Under the pieces are notes generated by a model. It was not told the origin of the DNA, did no database searches, and worked only from the letters and a program-made list of their open reading frames with translations. A program made the translations under genes and the position numbers. Positions 1-8,032 of a DNA stretch of 64,000 bases are shown one piece after another. Each line of letters starts with the position of its first letter. Position 1 is the stretch's first letter. Origin of the DNA: Actinoplanes sp. NBC_00393 (lineage in GTDB: Bacteria > Actinomycetota > Actinomycetes > Mycobacteriales > Micromonosporaceae); the NCBI RefSeq assembly GCF_036053395.1, contig NZ_CP107942.1:2694501-2758500 (forward strand), in the 5' to 3' direction.

Positions 1-769
1 AGATGAGGTCGAAGTTGTTGAACGTCCAGATCGACGACAGGGTCACCGTCACGGTCATGACGTGCCGCAGTCCGGGCAGGGTCACGTGCGCGAAACGCTG
101 CCACGCCGACGCCCCGTCGATGGTCGCCGCCTCGTACTGGTCCGCGGGGATGGCCTTCAACCCGGCGAGGAAGCAGACGGTGAAGAACGGCACGCCCTTC
201 CACACGTTCACCAGGATCACCGACGGCATGGCCAGCGACGCGTCGGACAGCCAGCCGGCGGGCCAGCTGTCCACCAGCTGCACGGAGGCCAGCAGCGGCC
301 CGATCCCGGAGGCGGTGAGCAGCGTGTTGACGCTGCCGAAGATGGGGTCGAGCAGCGAGCGCCAGCTGAACGCGGTCACCACCGTCGGCACCACCCACGG
401 CACCAGCAGCAGCCCGGTCAGCACCGCCCGGCCGCGCCGCAGGTGGTGCAGCAGCAGGGCCGCCGCCAGGCCCAGCACCACCTTGAAGATCTCGGCGTAC
501 GCGGTGAAGACGAACGAGTTCACTACGGCCGTACGGAATTGGCCGTCGCCGGCGAGCGCGGAGTAGTTGGCCAGGCCGACGAACACGCTGTCGGCCCCGT
601 GGCGCTCGGTGGTGCTGGTGATGATCGACTGGGCGATCGGCACGAGCACGAGCGCGCCGACCAGCACCGCCGTGGGCGTGAGGAACAGGGCCGCCAACCG
701 CCAGTCACGGCCGAGCCGCCGCTGGGTCGCCGTGAGCGAGCCGGGCCCCGGGGGTGGGGGTTCCGTCAT
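1..769 (-). CDS. Sugar ABC transporter permease (MalF/UgpA-like), 3' end beyond window
   Basis: Inner-membrane subunit of a carbohydrate importer. About 256 codons are visible, from an ATG at 767-769 (complement) to the window edge. The N-terminus is proline-rich (MTEPPPPGPG), followed by a first membrane segment at about residues 24-45 and several more hydrophobic segments. Near the visible end is the EAA loop (EAATIDGASAWQRF...LPGLRHV) that contacts the ATPase in this family. The gene begins 29 bp after the stop of the binding-protein gene, so the two form one operon; the second permease probably lies beyond the left edge. The substrate cannot be read from the sequence; a sugar is inferred from family and context. 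Confidence 0.9.
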   Translation of the reverse strand, partial: MTEPPPPGPGSLTATQRRLGRDWRLAALFLTPTAVLVGALVLVPIAQSIITSTTERHGADSVFVGLANYSALAGDGQFRTAVVNSFVFTAYAEIFKVVLGLAAALLLHHLRRGRAVLTGLLLVPWVVPTVVTAFSWRSLLDPIFGSVNTLLTASGIGPLLASVQLVDSWPAGWLSDASLAMPSVILVNVWKGVPFFTVCFLAGLKAIPADQYEAATIDGASAWQRFAHVTLPGLRHVMTVTVTLSSIWTFNNFDLI

Positions 770-798
770 CACCGGGGGCGGCGCTGATCGGAGCGAGC

Positions 799-2235
799 TC
801 ACTGCGGCAGCCCCTGCTGGGCGAAGATCTGCACCATCTTGGCGTGCGCCGCGGTCACGGCCTGCGCGGGCGCCGTTCCTTGAATGACCTGCTGCATCAT
901 GTCGGTGAGGACGTAGGCGGCGACGACCGCCTGCTGGCCGGCGCTGGCCTTCTGCGGGAAGCTCAGCCCGTTGTCGGTGCGCAGTGGCAGCGGCTGCTGG
1001 GACATGGTGCGCAGCATCGGGAACGCCGGGTCGCCGCTGGTGAAGAACGGGTCGGCGTCCCAGACCTCCGCCCAGGCGGGCATCGCCAGACCGGGCGCCT
1101 CCTTCGCCACCCCGACCAGCGCGGGCGCGCTGACCAGGTACTGCGCCAGCAGCTTGGCGAGTGTGGGGTTCTTGGCGCCCTTGAAGACGACGAAACCCTG
1201 GGACTGGCCGATCAGCAGCGATTTATCGGTCGCCGGCCCGGTGCAGTCGGAGAAGACGTGCGTGTTGGCGTACACCGGATTCTTCTTGGTCTTGGAATCG
1301 GCGTAGACGCTGAAGCTGTTGCGGGTGTAGCCGAGGATTCCGGCGAGCCAGTTCTCGTTGTTGCTGGTGTCGGTCCAGCTGGCCACTCCGGGCGGCAGCA
1401 TCGGCTGGTACCTGGGGTTGGTGTAGATGTCGCCCAGGAAGGTCACCGCCTGCACCGTCTCCGGCGAGTCGAAGGTGACCTTCCGGCCGTCGTTCGAGGC
1501 GATCGCCCCGCCGTAGGAGTTGATCAGCGCCTCGATCAGGCCGTTGCCGTCACCGGAGCGGTTCACGGTCATGCCCCAGCCGAACCGGCGCTTGCCCGGA
1601 TCGGAGATCGCCAGGCACAGGTCGCGCATCTCCTCCCAGGTGTAGGCGTCCTTGGGAGTGATGCCCTTGTCCTGCATCCAGTCCTTGCGCAGGAACGACC
1701 CGATCCCGATGAAGTGGTACGGGATGGCGAACCACTTGCCGTCGAAGACGCAGAAGTTCTTCGCCTCCGCGCAGGGCTCGCCGAACCTGGCGGTCAGCGC
1801 CTCGACGGTGTCCGTCACGTCCTCCAGGTCGCCCAGCGCATGGAACTGCGCCACGAACCGCGAGTCGGTCATGAAGGCCAGGTCACGCGCCACGCCACCC
1901 TTCACCTCAGCGTCGATCTTGGCGACCACGTCACCGGCGTCGGCCTGGACCAGGCTGTTCTCGATCTTCGTACCGGTGCTGTCGGCGAACTTCTTGATCG
2001 AGCTGTCGAGCGCTTCGTTGGCCGCGGTCGAGTACAGCTTCTGCGACAGCATCCCCATCGAGGTGCCCTTGACCGCCGCCGCGGCGTCGAGCAGTTCCTT
2101 GGGCACCTCCGGCTGCACGCTGGTGGGCGACTCGGAACCGCCGCCGCACGCGGCGAGACCGGCCGCGCCGAGCACCCCCACTCCCATTCCCAGAAAGCCG
2201 CGCCTCGACCACAGCGGATTGTCCTGCATGGCCAT
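799..2235 (-). CDS. Extracellular sugar-binding lipoprotein of ABC transporter, Tat-exported
   Basis: Family 1 solute-binding protein of 478 residues that would capture the substrate outside the membrane and deliver it to the permease encoded just downstream. The N-terminus has a twin-arginine signal (SRRGFLG, R11-R12) and a lipobox LAAC with Cys30 as the lipidated residue, so a folded lipoprotein exported by Tat is predicted. The mature part has the usual MalE-like content (for example WFAIPYHF and GWGMTVNRSGDGNG). The ATG at 2235 follows a strong ribosome site (AGGGAGG) by a few bases. A perfect 7-bp inverted repeat lies just upstream, consistent with control by the neighbouring IclR regulator (inference). 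Confidence 0.93.
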   Translation of the reverse strand: MAMQDNPLWSRRGFLGMGVGVLGAAGLAACGGGSESPTSVQPEVPKELLDAAAAVKGTSMGMLSQKLYSTAANEALDSSIKKFADSTGTKIENSLVQADAGDVVAKIDAEVKGGVARDLAFMTDSRFVAQFHALGDLEDVTDTVEALTARFGEPCAEAKNFCVFDGKWFAIPYHFIGIGSFLRKDWMQDKGITPKDAYTWEEMRDLCLAISDPGKRRFGWGMTVNRSGDGNGLIEALINSYGGAIASNDGRKVTFDSPETVQAVTFLGDIYTNPRYQPMLPPGVASWTDTSNNENWLAGILGYTRNSFSVYADSKTKKNPVYANTHVFSDCTGPATDKSLLIGQSQGFVVFKGAKNPTLAKLLAQYLVSAPALVGVAKEAPGLAMPAWAEVWDADPFFTSGDPAFPMLRTMSQQPLPLRTDNGLSFPQKASAGQQAVVAAYVLTDMMQQVIQGTAPAQAVTAAHAKMVQIFAQQGLPQ

Positions 2236-2257
2236 TCGCCTCCCTGCCAGCTATCAT

Positions 2258-2283
2258 CGTTCGAAATCTCGAACGCTGTTCGA
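2258..2283 (-). promoter_or_regulatory. Operator candidate upstream of the binding-protein gene
   Basis: CGTTCGA-AATC-TCGAACG at 2258-2275 is a perfect inverted repeat with 7-bp arms. A third half site, GTTCGA, follows at 2278-2283. The block lies 23-48 bp upstream of the ATG at 2235. The neighbouring IclR regulator is the obvious candidate ligand, but this is inference. Confidence 0.55.
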
Positions 2284-2369
2284 TATACCGGACCCAGTGG
2301 ACGCGACGGTAGAGGAGCCTTATGACGGCTGTCAATGTCCGGGTGCGGCCGCTGCCCGCGGCGTGCCGG

Positions 2370-3134
2370 CTAGCGGGACCGGTAACCCATGCGGGCGGAC
2401 AGCGTGGCGGCGCCCTCGCGCACCAGCTTGGTCCACTCCAGGTGTGCCTGCGCGGTCCAGCGGATGATCGGCGCCGACACGCTCATCGCTGCGACAGTGG
2501 CGCCGGAGTGATCCCGGATCGCCGCGGCCACGCAACGCATGGCGCTGTCGGACTCGCCGACGTCGGCCGCCACGCCCTCGGCACGGACGTGTTCGAGGTG
2601 ATCCCGCAGCCGGTCCGGGTCGGTGATGCTCTCCGGCGTCATGCCCGGCAGCGGCCCCTGCGCCAGAACAGCATCCAGATCCGCCCGGCCGAGGTCCGCC
2701 AGCAGGATCTTGCCGACCGCCGTGCAGTGCGCCGGCAGCCGTCGCCCGACCGCGGAGACCATCCGGACCGGATGCGTGCTGTCGACCTTGACGAGGTAGA
2801 TGACGTCGGTGCCGTCGAGCACGGCCACGTGCACCGCCTCGTTGCACTCGGCGGCCACGTCCCGCGCGACGAGCTGCGCCTCGCGGACCAGGTCCAGCCG
2901 GCCGGCGAACGCCGCCCCGAGCTGGAACAGGGGCATGCCGAGCCGGTACTCCACCGGCTGGCCCGGCACTGCGATCAGGTACGAGCGTTCGACGAGCGTG
3001 ACGAGCAGCTCGTGAACCGTGGTACGGGGCAGCCCGAGCCGCTCGATCACCTCGCGGGCCGACAGTTGAGGCCGGTCCAGGAACAGTTCGAGGATGTCGA
3101 GAGCGCGGATGACTGCCGGAACCACACGGGGCAT
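2370..3134 (-). CDS. IclR family transcriptional regulator
   Basis: DNA-binding regulator of 254 residues, normal length for IclR proteins. The N-terminal winged helix-turn-helix covers about residues 5-60, with the recognition helix near LPRTTVHELLVTL (35-47). The rest is the IclR effector-binding (GAF-like) domain, containing HCTAVGKILLADL and AIRDHSGATVAAMSVSAP. It is divergent from the FAH-family enzyme gene (49 bp between the two starts) and downstream of the sugar importer genes on the same strand. The likely role is sensing a sugar acid or its breakdown product and switching these two transcription units. The target and effector are inferred from context only. Confidence 0.93.
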   Translation of the reverse strand: MPRVVPAVIRALDILELFLDRPQLSAREVIERLGLPRTTVHELLVTLVERSYLIAVPGQPVEYRLGMPLFQLGAAFAGRLDLVREAQLVARDVAAECNEAVHVAVLDGTDVIYLVKVDSTHPVRMVSAVGRRLPAHCTAVGKILLADLGRADLDAVLAQGPLPGMTPESITDPDRLRDHLEHVRAEGVAADVGESDSAMRCVAAAIRDHSGATVAAMSVSAPIIRWTAQAHLEWTKLVREGAATLSARMGYRSR

Positions 3135-3183
3135 GTTGATAGTCCTTTCCCGGCGCTCGCTTCACCCGATGAGGATGGTGGCA

Positions 3184-4038
3184 ATGCCGTACTCCATTCA
3201 CCACCTGCGAACCGGCGACACGTCGTGCTGGGCATTGTGCCAGGACGGCGGGTGGGCCGTGCTCGACGGTTCGCTCGCCGACCTGCTCGCCCTGCCGCTG
3301 GACCAGGCCCGGGCCGTGCTGGAGGCCGCCGCCCGCGATGCCCACCGCGACCGGCCCGGCGAGCAGGTGCTGGCGCCCGTCGACCGGCAGGAGGTGTGGG
3401 CGGCCGGGGTGACCTACCTGCGCAGCCGCGACGGGCGCAAGGAGGAGTCCGGGCACGGTTCGCTCTACGACCAGGTGTACGACAGCGACCGTCCCGAACT
3501 GTTCTTCAAGTCCAGTCCGTGGCGGGTCGTCGCAGACCGTGACGCCGTCGGGATCCGCGCCGACTCCGGCTGGGACGTCCCCGAGGCCGAGGTCGGCCTG
3601 GTGCTCAACGCGGCCGGCGAGGTCTTCGGCTACACGTTGGGCAACGACATGAGCAGCCGCTCGATCGAGGGCGAGAACCCGCTGTACCTGCCCCAGGCGA
3701 AGATCTACGACCGGTCGTGCGCGCTGGGCCCGGCGATCGTGCCGAGTTGGGCAGTCGGCCAGGGCCCGTTCGAGATCGGCCTACGGGTGCTGCGCGCCGG
3801 CCGCGCCGCCTACGCCGCGACGACGTCGACAGCGGCGATGGCCCGCGGCTTCGAAGACCTGGCCGGCTGGTTGTTCCGGGCGCTGAGCTTCCCGGCCGGC
3901 GTGATCCTGCTGACCGGCACCGGAGTCGTCCCGGGCGCCGGCTTCACGCTCCGACCCGGAGACACGATCGAGATCACCTCTGCGGCCCTCGGAACGCTGA
4001 CCAATCCCGTCGTCGCGATCGGCGATGTCCCGGCATGA
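3184..4038 (+). CDS. Fumarylacetoacetate hydrolase family protein, possible 2-keto-3-deoxy-sugar-acid dehydratase
   Basis: 284-residue enzyme of the FAH fold. The metal-binding acidic motif is seen as DVPEAEVGLVL (E134, E136), followed by the conserved GYTLGNDMSSRS segment (149-160) and a Lys in QAKIYDRS (171-178). Full-length FAH C-terminal core is present. The form of the sequence (YLRSRDGRKEES near residue 79, then ELFFKSSPWRV) recalls bacterial 2-dehydro-3-deoxy-D-arabinonate dehydratases used in non-phosphorylative pentose oxidation; with an IclR regulator and a sugar ABC importer next to it, this is a reasonable guess but not proven. The ATG at 3184 was chosen because the family alignment starts at MPYSIHH; an ATG 9 bp upstream is also in frame. 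Confidence 0.87.
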   Translation: MPYSIHHLRTGDTSCWALCQDGGWAVLDGSLADLLALPLDQARAVLEAAARDAHRDRPGEQVLAPVDRQEVWAAGVTYLRSRDGRKEESGHGSLYDQVYDSDRPELFFKSSPWRVVADRDAVGIRADSGWDVPEAEVGLVLNAAGEVFGYTLGNDMSSRSIEGENPLYLPQAKIYDRSCALGPAIVPSWAVGQGPFEIGLRVLRAGRAAYAATTSTAAMARGFEDLAGWLFRALSFPAGVILLTGTGVVPGAGFTLRPGDTIEITSAALGTLTNPVVAIGDVPA

Positions 4039-4062
4039 TGCTTCACGGGGAAGGAGCGCAGC

Positions 4063-5238
4063 ATGTCGAGTTGGAGTTCCCGGGCTGTTCACGCCGACGC
4101 GGAGGTGCCCCGCGAAGCCGGGGCGGTGTCGCCGCCGATCGTGCAGTCGTCGACGTTCGCGGCGGAATCGGCGCAGGAGTTCGCGGAGATCGCGCTGCAG
4201 CGGCGCGGCAGCGGCTTCTACACCCGCTACGGCAACCCGAACCATGCGCAGGTCGCGGCGGTGCTCGCCGACCTGGAAGGGGCGGAAGCCGCGATGGTGT
4301 TCGCCTCCGGCATGGCGACGATCACGACGACCGTACTGGCGCTGGTGCAGTCGGGTGACCATGTCGTCGCGCAGCGACGGCACTACGGCGGGGTGCCGTC
4401 GCTGCTGCTCAACCTGCTGCCGCGCTTCGGGGTGACCTGCACCCAGGTCGACCAGACCGACCCGCAGGCGTTCGCCGCCGCGATGCGGCCCGAGACGCGG
4501 CTGGTGCTGGTCGAGTCCCCGAGCAATCCGCTGCTGGACCTCACCGACCTGCGCGCGGTGTCCGCGCTCGCCCACGAGGCCGGCGCGCTGGTGGTCGCGG
4601 ACAACACCTTCGCCACGCCGGTCAACAGCCGCCCGCTGGCGCTCGGGGCCGACCTGGTGTGGCACAGCGCCACGAAATATCTCGGCGGCCACAGCGACCT
4701 GTCGGCTGGCGTGCTCGCCGGACCGGCCGATTTGCTCGACCGGGTCTGGGACGCCGCCATCATCACCGGGGCCGTCCTCGGCCCGATCGACGCCTGGCTG
4801 CTGTTACGCGGGATCCGCACGCTCCCGCTGCGGATGCGCCAGCACAACAGCAACGGCCTGGCGCTCGCGCGGGCGCTGCAGGCGCACCCGGCGGTCGCAG
4901 CCGTGTACTACCCGGGCCTGCCGGATCATCCGCAGCATCAGCTCGCGGCAACCCAGATGGATGGGTACGGGGGAGTGCTGAGCCTGGAACTCGCCGGTGG
5001 CTACGCGGCGGCGGACCGTTTCATCGACGGGTTGCGCTACGCCCGGCGTGCCGCCAGCCTGGGCAGTGTCGAGACCCTGGTCGTGCATCCCGCCACGATG
5101 TGGCAGGCCATCCTGCAGCCCGGCCAGCTCCAGGACGCCGCGATGAGCCCGGGCTTGGTGCGCCTGTCCGCCGGCATCGAGGACACCGCCGACCTGGTGG
5201 ACGATGCGATCCACTCCCTGGACGGACTGCTGGGTTGA
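4063..5238 (+). CDS. Cys/Met metabolism PLP-dependent enzyme (cystathionine gamma-synthase / gamma-lyase class)
   Basis: 391-residue fold-type I PLP enzyme, full length for the trans-sulfuration family. Residues that can be seen are the PLP lysine K205 in HSATKYLGGHSD, D180 that binds the pyridine nitrogen (VVADNTFATP), the stacking tyrosine Y108 in HYGG, and the phosphate-contact Tyr-Arg pair in YTRYGNPN (53-60). The C-terminus has the usual SLGSVETLVVHPA and RLSAGIED blocks. The exact reaction (cystathionine gamma-synthase, cystathionine gamma-lyase, methionine gamma-lyase or O-acetylhomoserine sulfhydrylase) cannot be chosen from sequence by eye. It follows the FAH gene by 24 bp and is probably cotranscribed with it. 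Confidence 0.9.
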   Translation: MSSWSSRAVHADAEVPREAGAVSPPIVQSSTFAAESAQEFAEIALQRRGSGFYTRYGNPNHAQVAAVLADLEGAEAAMVFASGMATITTTVLALVQSGDHVVAQRRHYGGVPSLLLNLLPRFGVTCTQVDQTDPQAFAAAMRPETRLVLVESPSNPLLDLTDLRAVSALAHEAGALVVADNTFATPVNSRPLALGADLVWHSATKYLGGHSDLSAGVLAGPADLLDRVWDAAIITGAVLGPIDAWLLLRGIRTLPLRMRQHNSNGLALARALQAHPAVAAVYYPGLPDHPQHQLAATQMDGYGGVLSLELAGGYAAADRFIDGLRYARRAASLGSVETLVVHPATMWQAILQPGQLQDAAMSPGLVRLSAGIEDTADLVDDAIHSLDGLLG

Positions 5239-5272
5239 ACGGGCGCCGACGCATGCCGGCCGAGCCCCAGCG

Positions 5273-5295
5273 GGATCGTTGTACGACAATGATCC
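5273..5295 (+). promoter_or_regulatory. Palindromic operator / leaderless promoter candidate
   Basis: GGATCGTTGT-ACG-ACAATGATCC is an inverted repeat with 10-bp arms and one mismatch. It ends one base before the GTG start at 5297. Within it, GACAAT (5285-5290) could be a -10 element that places the transcript start on the GTG, giving a leaderless message. No good -35 is seen. No binder is known. Confidence 0.5.
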
Positions 5296-5296
5296 G

Positions 5297-6406
5297 GTGA
5301 CCGCGAGTACCCTGCTCCTCATCGGAGCCTCAGTGCTCCTGGGGCTCGTGCTGTCGGTTCTCCTCAATCTGCTCCGGCGACCGGCCTGGTTCAAACGCGG
5401 CCACTTGGCGGCGCTGCTCGTCGTGGCCTTGGTCGCCGGCGTAGCGGCGATGGTGTTGAACAAGATCGCTGAGAAGCCGCCCACCGCCGACACCCCGCCT
5501 GCCGCCGGAAAACCGCCGGATGGTGCCGGGACTGCCATCGAGTTGGCGGCGGATCTGCGCGACCGGATCGTGCTGTCGACCGACGACAGCGCAGGCTCGA
5601 ACCTGCTTTTCGCGTCGCGCCTCGACGGGACCAACCGGCGCCGGATCGCGGAGTGGGGAGGACCGGTGACCGGAATTCCACACCGCACCGACGTGCTGGT
5701 CTCACGGTACGACGAGCGTTCCGGGCACGGCCGCATCGAGATCCGCACCATGACCGGCGACCTGGTGAGGGCGCTCACCCAGCCTCCGGTCGGGTACGGC
5801 GATGATTCGCCGTCGTACGCGGTCGGCGTCGGACAGGTGTACTTCGTGCGAACCAAGTGGAACCGGGCGGACGAGAACACCTCGACCACCGGATCCAGCG
5901 TGGTGATGCGCGTACCGATCGACGGTTCCGGGACGGCCAGGACAGTCCGGGTCGGGACGGAGCTGCGGACCGTCTCCACCGACGACTCCGGCCGGGTGAT
6001 CGCGGGTACCTGCGACGACCCGAGCCACGTCGGCCAGGCGTGCCTGACGGCGGAGGGCCGCGACGATTTCGAGTATGTTCCCGGGTCGGAGGGCACCACG
6101 ATGTCGGACGTCCGGGTGTCACCGGACGGCCGGTTCGTCGCCTACTCATCCTTCGCCAGGAACCCGTTCGGCGAGTCCCAGGTGTTCCTGTACGACAGGC
6201 GCAGCAAGAAGACGATCGACGCCTCGAGGCTGGACGGTCTCAACAGCCAGCCTTCCTGGGTACGCGACTCGAAGAACCGTTGCCTGCTGTTCACGCACGA
6301 CCGCACCGGCAACGCTCCGTCCGTGTATCTCACCTGCCTGCGCGACGACTGGCAGACGGCGAAGATCCTGCCCATCGGCCAATATCCCGAGTTGGTCCAG
6401 CCGTGA
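5297..6406 (+). CDS. Membrane-anchored TolB-like beta-propeller protein (paralogue 1)
   Basis: 369 residues. Two N-terminal hydrophobic segments (about residues 3-24 and 35-55, VVALVAGVAAMVL) are followed by a domain made of WD40/PD40-like blades: repeated patterns such as DRIVLSTDDSAGSNLLFASRL, VRVSPDGRFVAYSS and SQVFLYDRRS. PD40 blades are typical of TolB-like propellers, placing this domain outside or at the membrane face. The GTG at 5297 was preferred because upstream codons show no coding character and the first hydrophobic helix begins here. The gene overlaps the next one (GTGA at 6403-6406), which is a clear paralogue. No enzymatic motif is seen; function unknown. Confidence 0.8.
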   Translation: MTASTLLLIGASVLLGLVLSVLLNLLRRPAWFKRGHLAALLVVALVAGVAAMVLNKIAEKPPTADTPPAAGKPPDGAGTAIELAADLRDRIVLSTDDSAGSNLLFASRLDGTNRRRIAEWGGPVTGIPHRTDVLVSRYDERSGHGRIEIRTMTGDLVRALTQPPVGYGDDSPSYAVGVGQVYFVRTKWNRADENTSTTGSSVVMRVPIDGSGTARTVRVGTELRTVSTDDSGRVIAGTCDDPSHVGQACLTAEGRDDFEYVPGSEGTTMSDVRVSPDGRFVAYSSFARNPFGESQVFLYDRRSKKTIDASRLDGLNSQPSWVRDSKNRCLLFTHDRTGNAPSVYLTCLRDDWQTAKILPIGQYPELVQP

Positions 6407-7509
6407 TTCGCGTGCTGGCGATCGCCGGTTTCGGCACCGTCGCCACCATCCTGCTGGCGTTGGCCGGAAACTGGCTCTCGCAGACCCTGAAGCTGAAGAA
6501 TGGGCAGGTCGTCGGGGGCGTCGTCGTCTGCGGCGTGCTGCTCACCGTCGTAGGCGCCGTCGCGCTCCAACCGAAGGACGACCTTGCGAAGCAACCTGAA
6601 CCGGGCGGCGCGGCCCCTGCGGTCAATCTTGCGGAACTCGCTCCGGAGCTTCTCGAGCAGCGACTGCTCACCATCGATGACAGCGCGGATCGCCCCGCAC
6701 TGTTCGCCTCCCGGCCGGATGGAACCGCGCGGACGCTGATCTGGGACATGCCGGACAGCTGGCCGGCCGCCGTGGTCCCCGAGACGGACGACTTCATTCT
6801 CTCGGCTCCCTGGGAGGAACGGTCCACCGACCGTTTGGAGATCTTCAGCAGCCAGGGGGAGTTCCAGCGGGCACTCACCTCGCCGCCCGCTCTCAGATCG
6901 GACATCTCGCCGGCCTACGCAGCCGCCCGGAAGCGGGTCTACTTCATCCGGCAGTCGTGGCGGGACACCGGGAACGGCTCCCGGGTCAGCACGCGAAGCC
7001 AGCTCATGGAAGCGTCCCTCGACGGGTCCGGTGCACCACGGCCCATACCGACGCCGGGCTTCCAGATGCGCACCGTATCCGTCTCGGCCGACGGCCGGGC
7101 CGTCGCCGGTTCGTGTGTCGACGAGAAGGACGATTCAGCTCAGGTCTGCCTGATGTCGCTGGACGGATCCGACGTGAAGAGGCTGCCGGGCAACGAGCGG
7201 GCCGGGCCGAGTGAGGTGTCGATATCCGCGGACGGCAGGTACGTGGCGTACTCGTCGCCGGCCACGAACCCGTACGGTGAAACGCAGGTGTACGTCTACG
7301 ACAGCCGGACGGAGACGACGACGATGGTCTCCCGTCTCGCGGGTCTCAACGGCAACCCCGCCTGGGCGCCGACCATCAGGAAGCCGTGCCTGGCATTCAG
7401 CCATTTCGAACGCCCGCAGGGCGCGAGCATCTACGTCACCTGCCTGTCCCCTGAACCGGTCACGGTCGAGGCGGCACCCGTCGGATCGAACCCGGTCTGG
7501 CTCCCTTGA
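6403..7509 (+). CDS. Membrane-anchored TolB-like beta-propeller protein (paralogue 2)
   Basis: 368 residues, almost the same length and architecture as the preceding protein: two N-terminal hydrophobic segments (VATILLALAG and GVVVCGVLLTVVGAVAL) and then PD40-like blades. Shared signatures are a VSADGRxVAGSC block, SEVSISADGRYVAYSS, NPYGETQVYVYDSR and SRLAGLNGNPAW, each with a counterpart in paralogue 1. The GTG start overlaps the upstream stop, so translation is probably coupled. This is a tandem gene duplication that has diverged considerably. It is followed after 128 bp by the small anchored protein and the subtilase. Function unknown. Confidence 0.8.
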   Translation: MIRVLAIAGFGTVATILLALAGNWLSQTLKLKNGQVVGGVVVCGVLLTVVGAVALQPKDDLAKQPEPGGAAPAVNLAELAPELLEQRLLTIDDSADRPALFASRPDGTARTLIWDMPDSWPAAVVPETDDFILSAPWEERSTDRLEIFSSQGEFQRALTSPPALRSDISPAYAAARKRVYFIRQSWRDTGNGSRVSTRSQLMEASLDGSGAPRPIPTPGFQMRTVSVSADGRAVAGSCVDEKDDSAQVCLMSLDGSDVKRLPGNERAGPSEVSISADGRYVAYSSPATNPYGETQVYVYDSRTETTTMVSRLAGLNGNPAWAPTIRKPCLAFSHFERPQGASIYVTCLSPEPVTVEAAPVGSNPVWLP

Positions 7510-7637
7510 TCATCCTCGCCTCCTGAGGACTGGCCAGTTGTGGCCACTTTCGTTCGGCCGCCCCGTCCGGCCCACAGCATTTGGTGAGGGGATCGCCGCT
7601 CCCGGCGGTCCCGGACCAAGTGTTCGAGGGGGAGACC

Positions 7638-8027
7638 ATGTCCAGCGTGGACGCCAGCGTCAGCAAGAACAGCGTCAGCAAGAACATCAGCCAGGAGGAG
7701 TTCCAGCGCCTGGTCGGCGAGGCCGCCAAGCTGCTGCGGCTGCGGCCGGTTCCGGGTTCCGACAAGGAGCAGGCTCAGCAGTGGCTGCGGCGGGTCGCCG
7801 AGTTCCTCCAGTCGTCCGGCATGCGGCAGGTGCTGTACGGGCTCGGCGTCGAGGCGCCGACCGACTTCGGCAAGCCGTCGGACCAGTCGGCCGTGGCCAC
7901 TCACATCGCCGACTCGTTGGACACTGACGAGGACAACCCGCTGCTGCTGATCCCGCTGGCCGTCGAGGTCGCGTACATCGGCCTGGTGGGTTACGCGATC
8001 TACACCCACTACTCCCACCAGGAGTAA
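7638..8027 (+). CDS. Small C-tail-anchored protein of unknown function, coupled to subtilase
   Basis: 129 residues, not recognised. The N-terminal 30 residues are Ser/Asn/Lys-rich and contain a direct repeat (SVSKNSVSKN). A helical, charged middle (QEEFQRLVGEAAKLL, QAQQWLRRVAEFLQ) follows, then one hydrophobic C-terminal segment, LLLIPLAVEVAYIGLVGYAIY, ending eight residues before the stop (tail-anchor topology). The ATG at 7638 follows GGGGGAGA; an in-frame upstream start at 7581 has no ribosome site. It sits five bases before the subtilase gene, so the two are surely cotranscribed. It may be a membrane tether, inhibitor or substrate of that protease (inference only). Confidence 0.75.
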   Translation: MSSVDASVSKNSVSKNISQEEFQRLVGEAAKLLRLRPVPGSDKEQAQQWLRRVAEFLQSSGMRQVLYGLGVEAPTDFGKPSDQSAVATHIADSLDTDEDNPLLLIPLAVEVAYIGLVGYAIYTHYSHQE

Positions 8028-8032
8028 AAGCG

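Noticed and set aside
754..2325. A 523-codon plus-strand frame over the binding-protein gene
   Set aside because: Arg/Gly/His-rich translation without homology sense; the minus strand encodes an evident Tat lipoprotein.
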